Shown here: piece after piece, positions 32,356-43,133 of the stretch
Layout of the letters: each line of letters opens with the position of its first letter
How positions within the stretch are numbered: the first letter of the stretch is position 1
NCBI RefSeq assembly: GCF_965219595.1
Contig: NZ_OZ244781.1
Coordinates: forward strand, 2,790,001 to 2,854,000
Length of the DNA stretch: 64,000 nt
DNA from: Poriferisodalis sp022821985
GTDB taxonomy: Bacteria; Actinomycetota; Acidimicrobiia; Acidimicrobiales; Poriferisodalaceae
Reading direction: 5' to 3'
Notes under the pieces: generated by a model
Told to the model about the DNA's origin: nothing
The model's input: the letters and a program-made list of their open reading frames with translations, nothing else
The model's database searches: none
Position numbers and translations under genes: made by a program

Positions 32356-32446
32356 CGTCGTTCCCTCGTCGCGTCGACCTCACAGCGCTCCATCATGGCC
32401 GCGGCGATGCCGTAGTGCCCACCGCCAGCGCCAATACGCTTCGCCG

Positions 32447-33604
32447 GTGCTGTTCGTGACGATCTACACCACGCAGTTCCTCGTCACGGCATCGATGGGC
32501 GTCATCTTCGCCTACCTGGCGGACCTGCAGGATCGATACGGCCTCTCCCACCTGGAGCTGGGCATGGTGGCCGCCGCTGGCTTCGTTGCCGGCTTGGCAG
32601 CGCAGCTGCTGCTCTCTCCGTTGGTCGACCGGGGCCACCACCGTCTCGTGGCATGGATCTCGGTGGCTGCAGCAGTGTTCGGCGCTTTTGGATTCGTGTT
32701 CGCGGAGGACACATGGTCGCTGGTGACGAGCCGGGCCTTGGCCGGCCTCTCCTTCGGACTGTTCGGTCTGGTTGCGCGCAAGGCGCTGATCGGGCGCGAC
32801 ATCAGCGGCAGCGGCGCCAAGGTGGGAGGCCTGCTGTCGTGCGCTGTGGCGGGATTCATCAGCGGTCCAGCGATCGGGGCGGCGCTCAGCAGCGTTTCGT
32901 TCGAGGCCCCGTTCCTTCTCACCGGCACGCTGATGCTGGCGCTCGGACCGGTCGCGGCAGTGCTGATCTCGAAGTCGCCGATCGCCGCGGCCGCGGTGGA
33001 CTACTCGCATCTCGCGCGCCTGCTCCGCCGCCCGCGGGTCCAGGCGGCCATCTGCGTACACGTCGGCGTGTGGGGCCTGATCGGCATCTTCGACGCGACC
33101 GTCGACCGCTACCTCACCGACGTGGGATTGTCGTCGGCAGAGCTGGCTGTGGGGCTGCTCATCATCGGCATCCCGCTGATGGCGTTGCCGCCGTACACCG
33201 GCGCCCTGGCTGAACGCCTCGGCGGAGGTCGCATCGGTGTCCCCGCACTGCTGCTCTTTGTCCCGGCTGTGCTGCTGTATGGCTGGATCGGGGGACTGGC
33301 GAGCTTCATCGCCGTCGGCCTCGCCGAAGCAGTCACCGAGTCGTATGGCGTGATGGGTGCCCAAGTGCTCGTGCTCGAGGCCACGGGTGCCGAGCAAGCG
33401 GCCATGGGGACCGGGGTGCTGGAGGCTGTCGGCCTGCTCGTCGCGGCTGGCGCCGCATTCGGCGGCCCGCCGCTGTACGGCCAGTTCGGGCCGCGTTGGC
33501 TGTTCGGCGGCTGGGCGGTGGCGTGTCTGTTCCTCGCGGTGATCGCGATGCTGAGACTGAAAGCAGTGAAAATCCCACCAAAGGTCATCACACAGCCTCA
33601 CTAG
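32447..33604 (+). CDS. MFS transporter
   Basis: A 385-residue major facilitator with about 11-12 hydrophobic segments. The N-terminal half starts VLFVTIYTTQFLVTASMGVI. The loop after helix 2 reads SPLVDRGHHRLVAW, matching the family A motif in weakened form. The second half contains a matching pocket (ALPPYTGALAERLGGGRIGV). It resembles drug/proton antiporters of the DHA1 type, but the substrate is unknown. The GTG start is chosen because the sequence upstream is not hydrophobic and overlaps the divergent gene. The stop is 10 nt before the comEA start. Confidence 0.8.
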   Translation: MLFVTIYTTQFLVTASMGVIFAYLADLQDRYGLSHLELGMVAAAGFVAGLAAQLLLSPLVDRGHHRLVAWISVAAAVFGAFGFVFAEDTWSLVTSRALAGLSFGLFGLVARKALIGRDISGSGAKVGGLLSCAVAGFISGPAIGAALSSVSFEAPFLLTGTLMLALGPVAAVLISKSPIAAAAVDYSHLARLLRRPRVQAAICVHVGVWGLIGIFDATVDRYLTDVGLSSAELAVGLLIIGIPLMALPPYTGALAERLGGGRIGVPALLLFVPAVLLYGWIGGLASFIAVGLAEAVTESYGVMGAQVLVLEATGAEQAAMGTGVLEAVGLLVAAGAAFGGPPLYGQFGPRWLFGGWAVACLFLAVIAMLRLKAVKIPPKVITQPH

Positions 33605-33614
33605 GGTCGCGTTC

Positions 33615-34274
33615 ATGCGGGCGCCGGGCCCAGGGCCCTCAGCACATGGGCGCTCCACCGACTGGCGTTCTGTGGCGGCTGAGGCAGCCGGTTTCGCTCG
33701 GCGGATCGGCATGGTGCCGGCTTTGATGCTGCTCGGTGCTGTCGGCGCGATGGTTGCTGCAGGATTTCTGGCCGGGGTGCGGCACGGTTCGCCCGAGCCC
33801 ATCGAGCTGCCCCTCGCAGCGGCCGAAGCACCGCTCCCGGTAGCGACGACGCAGCCGTCGCTGCTGAAGGTGCACCTCGCCGGCGCGGTGCGCCAGCCAG
33901 GGCTCTACGACGTCCCTGCCGGGTCGCGAGTAGGTGACTTGGTCGACACAGCCGGTGGGCTCGAAGCCGACGCCGATGACGCAGCGGTCAACTTGGCAGA
34001 GCGGCTGAGCGACGGGCAGCAGATCTATGTGCCGGTGGAGGGCGAGCTGCCTGCCGGCGAGGAGCCGGGTTCAGATCTCGCCGGACCGATCGACGTCAAC
34101 ACCGCCACGGCATCGCAGCTCGACGAGCTGCCGGGCATCGGCCCATCCCTGGCGACGGCAATCATCGCCTACAGGGCCGAGCACGGGCCGTTCGCGACGC
34201 TGGATGCGCTTGAGCAGGTACCCGGGATCGGGCCCTCCAAGCTGTTGCGGCTGCGGCCCCATGCAACCGTCTGA
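33615..34274 (+). CDS. comEA: Competence protein ComEA (SLBB + helix-hairpin-helix DNA receptor)
   Basis: A 219-residue membrane-anchored DNA-binding protein. Residues about 31-53 are a single membrane helix. An SLBB domain follows at about 83-142 (VHLAGAVRQPGLYDVPAG), then the double helix-hairpin-helix at about 158-215 (IDVNTATASQLDELPGIGPS and LEQVPGIGPSKLLRL). ComEA binds incoming double-stranded DNA outside the membrane and passes it to ComEC. Followed by comEC with a 14-nt overlap, as in other actinobacteria. Confidence 0.92.
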   Translation: MRAPGPGPSAHGRSTDWRSVAAEAAGFARRIGMVPALMLLGAVGAMVAAGFLAGVRHGSPEPIELPLAAAEAPLPVATTQPSLLKVHLAGAVRQPGLYDVPAGSRVGDLVDTAGGLEADADDAAVNLAERLSDGQQIYVPVEGELPAGEEPGSDLAGPIDVNTATASQLDELPGIGPSLATAIIAYRAEHGPFATLDALEQVPGIGPSKLLRLRPHATV

Positions 34275-36207
34275 ACCGTCCTTGTCGCCGATGCCGTCGT
34301 ACCGGCCGGTCCTGTCCGCTCCGCCGTTCCGATCGGGCCCGCCACGGGCGGCGCCTCGGCGGTTTGGGGGTCTCAGCGCCGTTGCCGACCGGTGGCTGGT
34401 GGCAGGCGCAATCGCCACCGCCGCAGGTGCATTGTGGGCGCCCCCGGTGTCGCTGTGGCGGGGATCGTGGTGGTGGGGCGCCGCACTGGGCATCGGGCTC
34501 GGTGCCGCGGGCATTGCGACCCGTGCGCGCCTGCTCATCCCGGCCGGCTTGCTGGTGCTCGCCGCGGTCGCCATGAGCGCCCAGGTCGCCCAGCTGAGCG
34601 CCGTGACCGGGGGAGAATTCGACGGCGAGGTGCACCTGGTCGGCGATCCCCGGTGGCGGTCTGGCGCATTGGTCGTGCCGTTCGGCGCCGAGATCGACGG
34701 TGCCCGGCACCGGTGGGAGGGCTGGGCACGGGGCCCGGCGGCATGGCGGCTGGAAGACGCAGCGATGGGGGAGCGCTGGCGCCTGAGCGTGAGCGCGGAA
34801 CCGGCAGAGCCCGCCGACCGTCCCTTCCTGTGGCCTCGGCATCTCGCAGGGACTGCACAGATCCGCACAGCGCACCGTCTCGACGGCGGCGGCGCGCCGT
34901 TCCGCATCGCGAACTCGCTGCGCGGGCTCGTGGAGGCGTCGGGCCAATCGCTGTCGCAGCGGGATGCAGCGCTGCTCGCCGGCTTCGTGTACGGCGACGA
35001 CCGGGGCCAGCTTCCCGAGGTCGTTCACGACTTCCGGGAGACGTCGCTCACCCACCTGCTCGCCGTGTCGGGTTCGAATGTGGCGTTCGTGCTGCTGCTG
35101 TTCGCACCCTTGCTGGCCGGGCTGCCACCCCGGACCCGGCTGGTCGCCGTGGCAGTGTTGCTCGTTCAGTTCGCCGTGCTGACCAGGGGTGAGCCCTCGG
35201 TGCTGCGAGCGTGCGTGCTCGCAACTCTCGCCGTGGGTGCGCACGCCGTCGGCCGGCGGGCATCGGCGGCGCGGCTGCTGGCGCTGGCGATCATCGTGCT
35301 GCTGCTCGTTGACCCGCTGCTCGTCCGCTCGGTGGGCTTCCAGCTGTCGGTTGCCGCCACTGCCGCAATCGTGATCGGGGCTCGCCGCGTCGCCCGCCTG
35401 CTGTGGGGGCCGCCGTGGCTGCGCTTGGCGCTTGCAGCCACCCTGAGCGCACAGGCGGGGGTGCTGCCCGTGCAGCTCGCCGTCTTCGGCTCGTTGCCGC
35501 TCGTGAGCATTCCCGCCAATGTCCTGGCGGGACCCGTCGCAGGCCCAGCCATGGTCTGGGGCCTCGTCGGCGGCCTCACGGGCGGCTTGGCCGGCGATGC
35601 AGTCGCATCGGTGCTGCACCTGCCGACCAAGTTGATGATGGGGTGGGTTGCGGGGGTGGCACGTTGGGGTGCATCACTGGGCTGGCCGCAGATCGAGGCC
35701 GCTGAATTGACCGCCGTGGCTGCGGTTGCCGGATGCTGCACTGGGCTGTATTTGATGGCACCGCGCCTGTTCGGGAGCCTGGCCGGCGCGCTGCGCAGCC
35801 TGTCGATGGTCGCGGCCGGCGTCGGAGTCTGGGCCGCAGCCAGCACCCACCGACCTGCGCCTCCGGCGGGGCTGCACCTTGCCGTCCAGCACACCGACCC
35901 TGTTGTCGTGGTGGTGGATCGCCCGGATCCGGCACGTGCGCTCGGCCAGCTCGCCGCCGCGGGAATCGACCGCATCGACGTGCTCATAGCGCGCTCGGCG
36001 AGCCGTGCCGGGCGCGAAGCGGTACGCGCCCTCGACGCCCGGCACGACATCTCCCAGGTCTTCGCACCGGTGGGCCTCGGCGGCCGGGTCCCGTATGACG
36101 CAGTGACCGCGCCCGTCGCGGTCGCAGGGCTCACGGTGGAGCCCACCGCAGAGCGCCTGCACGTCTCAGCAGAACTAGCGTCGACAGAATGGCAGGCGGT
36201 GCCGTGA
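34261..36207 (+). CDS. comEC: ComEC/Rec2-type DNA uptake channel with degenerate C-terminal domain
   Basis: About 648 residues. Hydrophobic N-terminal segments are followed by a soluble OB-like domain (about 115-215). The Competence channel domain begins at HLLAVSGSNVAFVLLLFAPL, the family signature, and ends with membrane helices to about 540. Full ComEC proteins end in a metallo-beta-lactamase nuclease domain with HxHxDH. Here the tail keeps the fold-like pattern (ALGQLAAAGIDRIDVLIARS) but the histidine motif is replaced by ARSASRAGREAV, so nuclease activity is unlikely. ATG at 34261, overlapping comEA; ATG at 34291 is an alternative. Its end overlaps holA by 19 nt. Confidence 0.88.
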   Translation: MQPSEPSLSPMPSYRPVLSAPPFRSGPPRAAPRRFGGLSAVADRWLVAGAIATAAGALWAPPVSLWRGSWWWGAALGIGLGAAGIATRARLLIPAGLLVLAAVAMSAQVAQLSAVTGGEFDGEVHLVGDPRWRSGALVVPFGAEIDGARHRWEGWARGPAAWRLEDAAMGERWRLSVSAEPAEPADRPFLWPRHLAGTAQIRTAHRLDGGGAPFRIANSLRGLVEASGQSLSQRDAALLAGFVYGDDRGQLPEVVHDFRETSLTHLLAVSGSNVAFVLLLFAPLLAGLPPRTRLVAVAVLLVQFAVLTRGEPSVLRACVLATLAVGAHAVGRRASAARLLALAIIVLLLVDPLLVRSVGFQLSVAATAAIVIGARRVARLLWGPPWLRLALAATLSAQAGVLPVQLAVFGSLPLVSIPANVLAGPVAGPAMVWGLVGGLTGGLAGDAVASVLHLPTKLMMGWVAGVARWGASLGWPQIEAAELTAVAAVAGCCTGLYLMAPRLFGSLAGALRSLSMVAAGVGVWAAASTHRPAPPAGLHLAVQHTDPVVVVVDRPDPARALGQLAAAGIDRIDVLIARSASRAGREAVRALDARHDISQVFAPVGLGGRVPYDAVTAPVAVAGLTVEPTAERLHVSAELASTEWQAVP

Positions 36208-37160
36208 GGCTGGTCAGCGGTGCTGACGAGATTCTCACAGCCGAGGCGGTGCGAACTGCCGTCGCCGAGCTCGTGGGCGATGCCGACCGGGCAGAAGTGC
36301 TGGATGAGTTCGCCGGCGACGAGTACACGCTGAACGATGTCGTCATCTCGGCATCGACGCCGCCGATGCTGGCAACCCACCGAGTCGTCGCCGCACGGGG
36401 GCTCAGCCGCTTCGGCGCGGCGGATCTTGCCCCGCTGATCGCGTGGCTGGACGATCCCTGCCCCACCACCGACCTGGTGCTCGAGTGGGACTCCGGTCGT
36501 GTGCCGCGCCCGCTGACCGAAGCCGTCGAGGCCAGCGGAGGGCACCGGGTCGCATGCGATGTGCCCGGCGGGGCGCGCAATCGCCGGACCTGGCTGGAGG
36601 AGCGCCTCGCGGAGGCACCGGTCCAGCTCGATGCCCGAGCCCGAGCGAGCGTCGCCGACCACCTCGGCGCCGAACTCAGCCGCCTCGGAGCGCTGCTCGA
36701 CACGCTGGCAGCGGTCTTCGGCGAAGGCGCCCGTCTGGATGCCGACGACGTGCTGCCCTACCTCGGCGCCGAGGGCGATGTGCCGCCGTGGGAGCTGACC
36801 GACGCGATCGACCGGGGGAACGTGAATGCGACCCTCGCAGTGCTGCAGCGCATGTGGGGTGCGGGCCGGCACCCCTTGGCAGTCACGGCCACCGTCGCCA
36901 ACCACATCACCCGGATGGCCCGCCTGGACGGCGCCGGCGCCGCTAACGAAAAGGAGGCCGCTGCCGTGCTGGGCCTGCGCGGCTCCACGTTTCCGGCCCG
37001 CAAGGCGATGGATGGATGCCGACGGCGGGGCAGCGAGGGGATTGCCCGAGCCGTCGAGCTGCTCGCAGCGGCCGACATGGACATGCGCGGGCGGTCCGGA
37101 CTCGACGCTCGCTGCGTTGCGGAGATCCTGTGTGCGCGGCTCGCCGCCGGCGCCCGCTGA
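36189..37160 (+). CDS. holA: DNA polymerase III, delta subunit
   Basis: A 323-residue delta subunit of the clamp loader. It follows the expected plan: an N-terminal AAA+-like domain with LVSGADEILTAEAVRTAV and the strand-rich DLVLEWDSGRVPRPLTEAVE, the linker, and the C-terminal collar domain (PPWELTDAIDRGNVNATLAV, then GRHPLAVTATVANHITRMAR). It lacks a Walker A motif, as normal for HolA. With gamma/tau and delta', it loads the beta clamp on primed DNA. Start overlaps comEC; comEC-holA adjacency is a common bacterial order. Confidence 0.92.
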   Translation: MAGGAVRLVSGADEILTAEAVRTAVAELVGDADRAEVLDEFAGDEYTLNDVVISASTPPMLATHRVVAARGLSRFGAADLAPLIAWLDDPCPTTDLVLEWDSGRVPRPLTEAVEASGGHRVACDVPGGARNRRTWLEERLAEAPVQLDARARASVADHLGAELSRLGALLDTLAAVFGEGARLDADDVLPYLGAEGDVPPWELTDAIDRGNVNATLAVLQRMWGAGRHPLAVTATVANHITRMARLDGAGAANEKEAAAVLGLRGSTFPARKAMDGCRRRGSEGIARAVELLAAADMDMRGRSGLDARCVAEILCARLAAGAR

Positions 37161-37168
37161 GGGAAGCG

Positions 37169-37432
37169 CTAGACGCCGTTGCGCGATGCCGAGCGAGTGA
37201 TCAGACGCGACTTGCGCCGGCCCGCCTCGTTCCGATGGATGACACCCTTGGCGGCGGCCTTGTCGAGCCGCTTCTGAGCGAGACGGATGAGCTCGTCGGT
37301 GGGCTCGCCCGCCTCGGCGGCTGCCATCACCGCCTTCTCGCGCGTCCGCAGTTCTGAGCGCACGGCACGATTGCGCACGCGTCGCGCCTCGTTCTGACGA
37401 TTGCGCTTGATCTGGCTCTTGATGTTGGCCAC
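37169..37432 (-). CDS. rpsT: 30S ribosomal protein S20
   Basis: An 87-residue basic protein opening (V/M)ANIKSQIKRNRQNEARRVRN, the S20 signature, and ending AAKGVIHRNEAGRRKSRLI. It binds 16S rRNA early in 30S assembly. The GTG start at 37432 has GGAG about 11 nt upstream on the minus strand. The gene is convergent with holA (8 nt between stops) and divergent from lepA, the arrangement seen in many actinobacteria. Confidence 0.97.
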   Translation of the reverse strand: MANIKSQIKRNRQNEARRVRNRAVRSELRTREKAVMAAAEAGEPTDELIRLAQKRLDKAAAKGVIHRNEAGRRKSRLITRSASRNGV

Positions 37433-37579
37433 GAAGGCATGCACTCCGTCTCGAAACCGGCCCCGCAGGGTACCGTGCGCCCTGCGATGCTCCACGTGCC
37501 CCCAAGAGGCTGAGCCGAACGGCGAAGCCGTGGCCCGAGCGGCCCGTGAGCGGAGCGAACAAGAGCGGGAAGTAACCAG

Positions 37580-39373
<1,794 letters not shown>

Positions 39374-39445
39374 GTTGCGCCGGCCCGAAGCTGGCCTGAA
39401 GGGGGTCGGTAGCATCGGGTTATTGCGGGTACGGCCTGCGGAGGG

Positions 39446-40531
39446 GTGATGGACGAGCGCAGAGCCACGGTGCTGCAGGCGGTGGTCGAGAACTTCATCG
39501 AGAGCGCGCAGCCGGTCGGATCGGCCGCGGTGCTCGAGTTGACCCGCCTCGATGTGTCGCCCGCGACCGTCCGCAATGACCTCGCAGCGCTGGAGGCCGG
39601 CGGCTACTTGATGCAGCCGCACACCAGCGCCGGTCGGGTGCCGACTGAGGCGGGCTACCGGTACTTCGTGGACGGTCTGGGGCCGGGTTCGCTCGACAAC
39701 ACCGAGGTCCGGCAGGTGCGGGCGTTCTTCGCCCATGCCCAGGGGCAGATCGAGGAGTTGCTCGCCGACACCAGCCGGCTGCTGTCGGACCTGACCGAGT
39801 ACGCGGCGATGGTGGTGGCCCCCCGGCACGACCGAGACAGCATCCGGTCGGCCCAGCTCGTGGACCTTGGCGGCGGCCGGCTGCTCGTTGTGCTCGTGAT
39901 GTCGTCGGGCGTCGTGGAGCGCACCTACGTCGACGTCTACAACAACCGGGAGCTGGCCGACGCGGCTCAAGGGCCGGCCGCAGGAGCAGCCTCCGCGATC
40001 CTGGCCGAGGCGCTGGTGGGGCATGCCCGGTCGCAGCCACCGTCAATTCCCGAGACGGGCGATGCGGCAACCGATGCGCTGGTGGCGGCTGCGCTGGCCG
40101 CGCTGGCCGACGACCAATCGCACCCCAGCGAGCTCTACGTGGGCGGTACAGCCAGGATCACCGAGCAGTTCGAGGCCGTGTCGTCGCTTCGTTCGGTTCT
40201 GTCTGTGTTGGAAGAGCAGCTGATGGTGGTGACGCTGCTGCGCAGCCTCGTTGATCGCGGCCTCAGCGTGGCCATCGGGTCTGAGACGGGCATGAAGCCG
40301 CTGGCGGACTGTTCGGTGGTGGTAGCGCCCTACGAAGTCGACGGTCGCACGGTCGGCAGCGTGGGATTGCTGGGCCCGACGCGGATGGACTACTCGAAAG
40401 CGCTGGCGGCGGTGCACACGGTGAGCCGGCGACTGTCGGCCTCGCTCGGCGACGGCGACGGTGCGCATGCTCTCGGCGACGGTGACGTCGCGCAGGCACC
40501 CGTGGGCATCTCGCCATCGATCCCGCAATAG
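39446..40531 (+). CDS. hrcA: Heat-inducible transcription repressor HrcA
   Basis: A 361-residue HrcA. The N-terminal winged helix (RRATVLQAVVENFIESAQPV, then VSPATVRNDLAALEAGGYL) is followed by the GAF-like and inserted dimerising domains, with conserved TSAGRVPTEAGYRYFVD. HrcA represses heat-shock operons through CIRCE elements together with GroEL. I saw no CIRCE element in front of this gene, so its targets may lie elsewhere. The GTG at 39446 is followed at once by ATG; either may be used, with GGAGGGG upstream. The C-terminus carries an acidic-glycine repeat (GDGDGAHALGDGDVA) that is not part of the family. Confidence 0.94.
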   Translation: MMDERRATVLQAVVENFIESAQPVGSAAVLELTRLDVSPATVRNDLAALEAGGYLMQPHTSAGRVPTEAGYRYFVDGLGPGSLDNTEVRQVRAFFAHAQGQIEELLADTSRLLSDLTEYAAMVVAPRHDRDSIRSAQLVDLGGGRLLVVLVMSSGVVERTYVDVYNNRELADAAQGPAAGAASAILAEALVGHARSQPPSIPETGDAATDALVAAALAALADDQSHPSELYVGGTARITEQFEAVSSLRSVLSVLEEQLMVVTLLRSLVDRGLSVAIGSETGMKPLADCSVVVAPYEVDGRTVGSVGLLGPTRMDYSKALAAVHTVSRRLSASLGDGDGAHALGDGDVAQAPVGISPSIPQ

Positions 40532-40542
40532 ATCTGCCACAG

Positions 40543-41748
40543 ATGCCTGCCGACTACTACGAGCTGCTCGACGTAGGCCGCGATGTCAGCGAGGGCGACC
40601 TCAAGCGCGCCTACCGGCAGAAGGCCCGGGAGCACCACCCCGATGCGAACCCGGGCGACGCGCAGGCCGAGGCGCGCTTCAAGGAGATCAGCGAGGCATA
40701 TGCCGTGCTCTCCGACCCTGAAGCGAGGGCCCGCTACGACCGCTTCGGGCATGAAGGCCTGCGTGGCGGGATGGGTGGCCCGGCATTCGATTTCGATCTC
40801 AGCGACATCTTCGAGTCGTTCTTCGGGGGGAACCCCTTCGGCGGCGGCCGATCCCGCCGAGCGTCGGGCCCGCCGCGTGGCGATGATCACGAAACGGTGG
40901 TGGATCTCGACTTTGCCGAGGCCGTCTTCGGCGTCGACCGGCAGATCGAGGTGCGGACGCTGGTGTCGTGTGACGATTGCGGCGGATCGGGCGCCGCGGA
41001 GGGCACGTCGCCGACGGTGTGCAGCGTCTGCGGGGGGGCAGGGCAGGTGCGCCAGGTGCGCCAGAGCCTGCTGGGCCAGATGGTCACCACTGCGCCGTGC
41101 GGCCAGTGCCGCGGGACCGGCATGGAGATTATTGACCCGTGCAGATCCTGCCGCGGGGAAGGCCGCCGGGCCGAGCATGTCTCGCTCGTCGTGCGGGTGC
41201 CGCCCGGCGTCGAGGGGGGTGCCACGCTTCGTCTGAGCGGCCGCGGATCGGTGGGACCCCGCGGCGGTCCTGCCGGCGATCTGTATGTACACCTTCGTGT
41301 CGCCGAATCCGATGTATTCGTACGGCAGGGCGAGAGCCTCGTGGCCGAGCTGCCGGTGACGATGCTGCAAGCTGCCCTGGGAGCGAAGGTGACGTTCGAG
41401 ACGCTGGACGGACCACGGGAACTGGCGGTGAAGGCCGGCACCCAGCCGAATGACACCATCCGGTTGAACGGGCTCGGCGTGCCGCGCGCCAATGGGCGCG
41501 GGCGCGGTGACCTGCATGTGGTGGTCCGTGTGGACATCCCGAAGAAGCTCTCGAAATCCGAGGTGGCCAAGCTGAGAGAAGTCGCCAGCGAACGTGGGGA
41601 ACAGGTGGACGGGATCGTTGTCGATCGGTCTCCGCCAGACGCATCGCACGATCGTGAACAAGCGCGTGTCGAGGCTCGGGCTGAGCGATCCAAGTCTCGC
41701 GGCAGCACTGAAGCCCGGCAACGGCGCATGCGTCGCAGCAAGAGCTGA
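40543..41748 (+). CDS. dnaJ: Molecular chaperone DnaJ
   Basis: A 401-residue class I J-protein. The J domain at 3-68 has HPD at 32-34. A Gly/Phe-rich segment follows at about 75-103. Four zinc-finger repeats CDDCGGSG, CSVCGGAG, CGQCRGTG and CRSCRGEG lie between about 143 and 207. Two C-terminal beta domains bind unfolded clients. It stimulates DnaK ATP hydrolysis. The final 45 or so residues are a highly basic, arginine/serine-rich extension (EARQRRMRRSKS). It begins 11 nt after hrcA, and the next gene starts 1 nt after its stop. Confidence 0.95.
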   Translation: MPADYYELLDVGRDVSEGDLKRAYRQKAREHHPDANPGDAQAEARFKEISEAYAVLSDPEARARYDRFGHEGLRGGMGGPAFDFDLSDIFESFFGGNPFGGGRSRRASGPPRGDDHETVVDLDFAEAVFGVDRQIEVRTLVSCDDCGGSGAAEGTSPTVCSVCGGAGQVRQVRQSLLGQMVTTAPCGQCRGTGMEIIDPCRSCRGEGRRAEHVSLVVRVPPGVEGGATLRLSGRGSVGPRGGPAGDLYVHLRVAESDVFVRQGESLVAELPVTMLQAALGAKVTFETLDGPRELAVKAGTQPNDTIRLNGLGVPRANGRGRGDLHVVVRVDIPKKLSKSEVAKLREVASERGEQVDGIVVDRSPPDASHDREQARVEARAERSKSRGSTEARQRRMRRSKS

Positions 41749-41749
41749 C

Positions 41750-42040
41750 ATGCCTGTCGACCGCCGGCACGTTGATGCGCTGGTGGGGGACCGGCTGCGG
41801 GCGGTGCGCAAATGGCGGCGCATGACGCTGGCGCAGGTCGAGGAGACCTCCGGCGGCGAATTCCGCACCTCGGTGCTGGGGGCGTATGAGCGCGGCGAGC
41901 GGGGGTTGGCCGTGACCCGGCTGCTGCGCTTGGCACAGCTCTACGACGTGCCGCCATCCGAGCTGCTGCCAGAGGACGATCAGGACAGCGAACAAGACGA
42001 TGCGGCATTGCAGCGCTTCCCGCCCGATTCAGTGCTGTGA
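41750..42040 (+). CDS. XRE/BldD-like HTH transcriptional regulator, single domain
   Basis: A 96-residue helix-turn-helix protein. The core VGDRLRAVRKWRRMTLAQVE, then SVLGAYERGERGLAVTRLLR and LAQLYDVPPSELLPEDD, follows the N-terminal DNA-binding domain of Streptomyces BldD nearly step for step (VGSYERGDRAVTV... is the BldD equivalent). The C-terminal c-di-GMP domain of BldD is missing; instead there is a 20-residue acidic tail. The gene starts 1 nt after the dnaJ stop and its own stop overlaps hemW (GTGA). It is probably a DNA-binding regulator of development or the cell cycle, by analogy only. Confidence 0.8.
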   Translation: MPVDRRHVDALVGDRLRAVRKWRRMTLAQVEETSGGEFRTSVLGAYERGERGLAVTRLLRLAQLYDVPPSELLPEDDQDSEQDDAALQRFPPDSVL

Positions 42041-43119
42041 CTGAGTCCGCCTGCGCATCGCCCGCATTCGGCGTCTACTGCCATATCCCGTTCTGCACAC
42101 ACCGCTGCGACTACTGCGCATTCGCGACGTGGACCGACCGCAGCCACCTCATCGACGACTACATGGCGAGCTGCCGCCGGCAGGCTCGGGAGCTGGCGGC
42201 CGGCATGCCGCCGGTGACCTCGGTGTTCTTCGGCGGCGGCACGCCGAACCTCGTGCAGCCCTCGCTGCTCGGCGATGTGCTGGCGGAACTGCCCCTGGCA
42301 GAGGGCGCTGAGATAACGGTGGAGTGCAATCCGGACTTGGTCACGCGGGAACAAATGCAGGCGTACGGGGATCTGGGCGTGAACCGCATCAGCCTCGGCG
42401 TGCAGTCGGCGGTGCCCCATGTGCTCGACGCGCTGGGCCGCCGCCACGACCCGCCGATGGTGGCTGTGGCGGTTGATGCCGTTCGTCAGGCCGGCATTGG
42501 CCAGCTCAACTTGGACCTGATCTACGGCTCGCAGGCCGAATCGTTGCCCGACTGGAAGCGCACGCTGGTCGAGGCCATCGATCTTGGGCCCGATCACGTG
42601 AGCGCGTACGGCCTGACGCCGGAGCCAGGAACGCCGCTCGGCGACGACCCGTCGCGACATCCCGACGAAGACGAGATGGCCGACAAATACCTGCTCGCCG
42701 ACGAGCTGCTCGCCCGAGCGGGCTACGAGATCTACGAGATCTCCAACTGGGCTCGGCCCGGCGCGCAATGCCGGCACAACCTGCTGTATTGGCGGCAGGG
42801 TGCCTATGTGGGCATCGGCTGTGCCGCGCACAGCCACCGCGACGGCCGCCGGTACTGGAGCGTCCGCACGCCCGAGCGGTTCATTGCGGCGATCTCAGCC
42901 GGCACCTCGCCGATGGCAGGCAGCGAGGAGTTGGGTCCGGACGAGCGTCGTACGGAGGCCCTGCAGCTTGCGTTGCGCACGTCGGTCGGTGTTCCTGTCG
43001 GCGCAGTGCCTGGCGACGTGGCGCACCTGCTGGAACCTGCCGCCGGGGGCCGCCTCAAGCTGACTGCTCGCGGGCGTCTCCTGGCCAACGAGGTGGCCGT
43101 GAGGCTCAGCCTTCCGTAG
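42037..43119 (+). CDS. hemW: HemW, heme chaperone/coproporphyrinogen-III-oxidase-like radical SAM protein
   Basis: A 360-residue radical SAM protein. The Fe-S motif is CHIPFCTHRCDYC (CxxxCxxC). GGGTPNL, a SAM contact, and the following VECNPD are conserved, and the C-terminal HemW domain ends the protein. HemW inserts heme into respiratory enzymes; it is not the true coproporphyrinogen oxidase HemN, which has longer N-terminal features. GTG start overlapping the regulator stop. This is the second heme-related gene in the window besides the ferrochelatase fusion. Confidence 0.92.
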   Translation: MTESACASPAFGVYCHIPFCTHRCDYCAFATWTDRSHLIDDYMASCRRQARELAAGMPPVTSVFFGGGTPNLVQPSLLGDVLAELPLAEGAEITVECNPDLVTREQMQAYGDLGVNRISLGVQSAVPHVLDALGRRHDPPMVAVAVDAVRQAGIGQLNLDLIYGSQAESLPDWKRTLVEAIDLGPDHVSAYGLTPEPGTPLGDDPSRHPDEDEMADKYLLADELLARAGYEIYEISNWARPGAQCRHNLLYWRQGAYVGIGCAAHSHRDGRRYWSVRTPERFIAAISAGTSPMAGSEELGPDERRTEALQLALRTSVGVPVGAVPGDVAHLLEPAAGGRLKLTARGRLLANEVAVRLSLP

Positions 43120-43133
43120 GGGCAGTAGCGGGC

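Noticed and set aside
35166..37562. 798-codon minus-strand frame over comEC/holA
   Set aside because: Translation is Arg/Ala/Pro-rich with no domain; comEC and holA on the plus strand are certain.
39374..39448. CIRCE operator for hrcA/dnaJ
   Set aside because: No TTAGCACTC-N9-GAGTGCTAA-like sequence is seen in this gap or before lepA.
42037..43119. hemN (coproporphyrinogen III dehydrogenase) call
   Set aside because: Length, CxxxCxxC context and the C-terminal domain fit HemW; the N-terminal features needed by HemN are missing.
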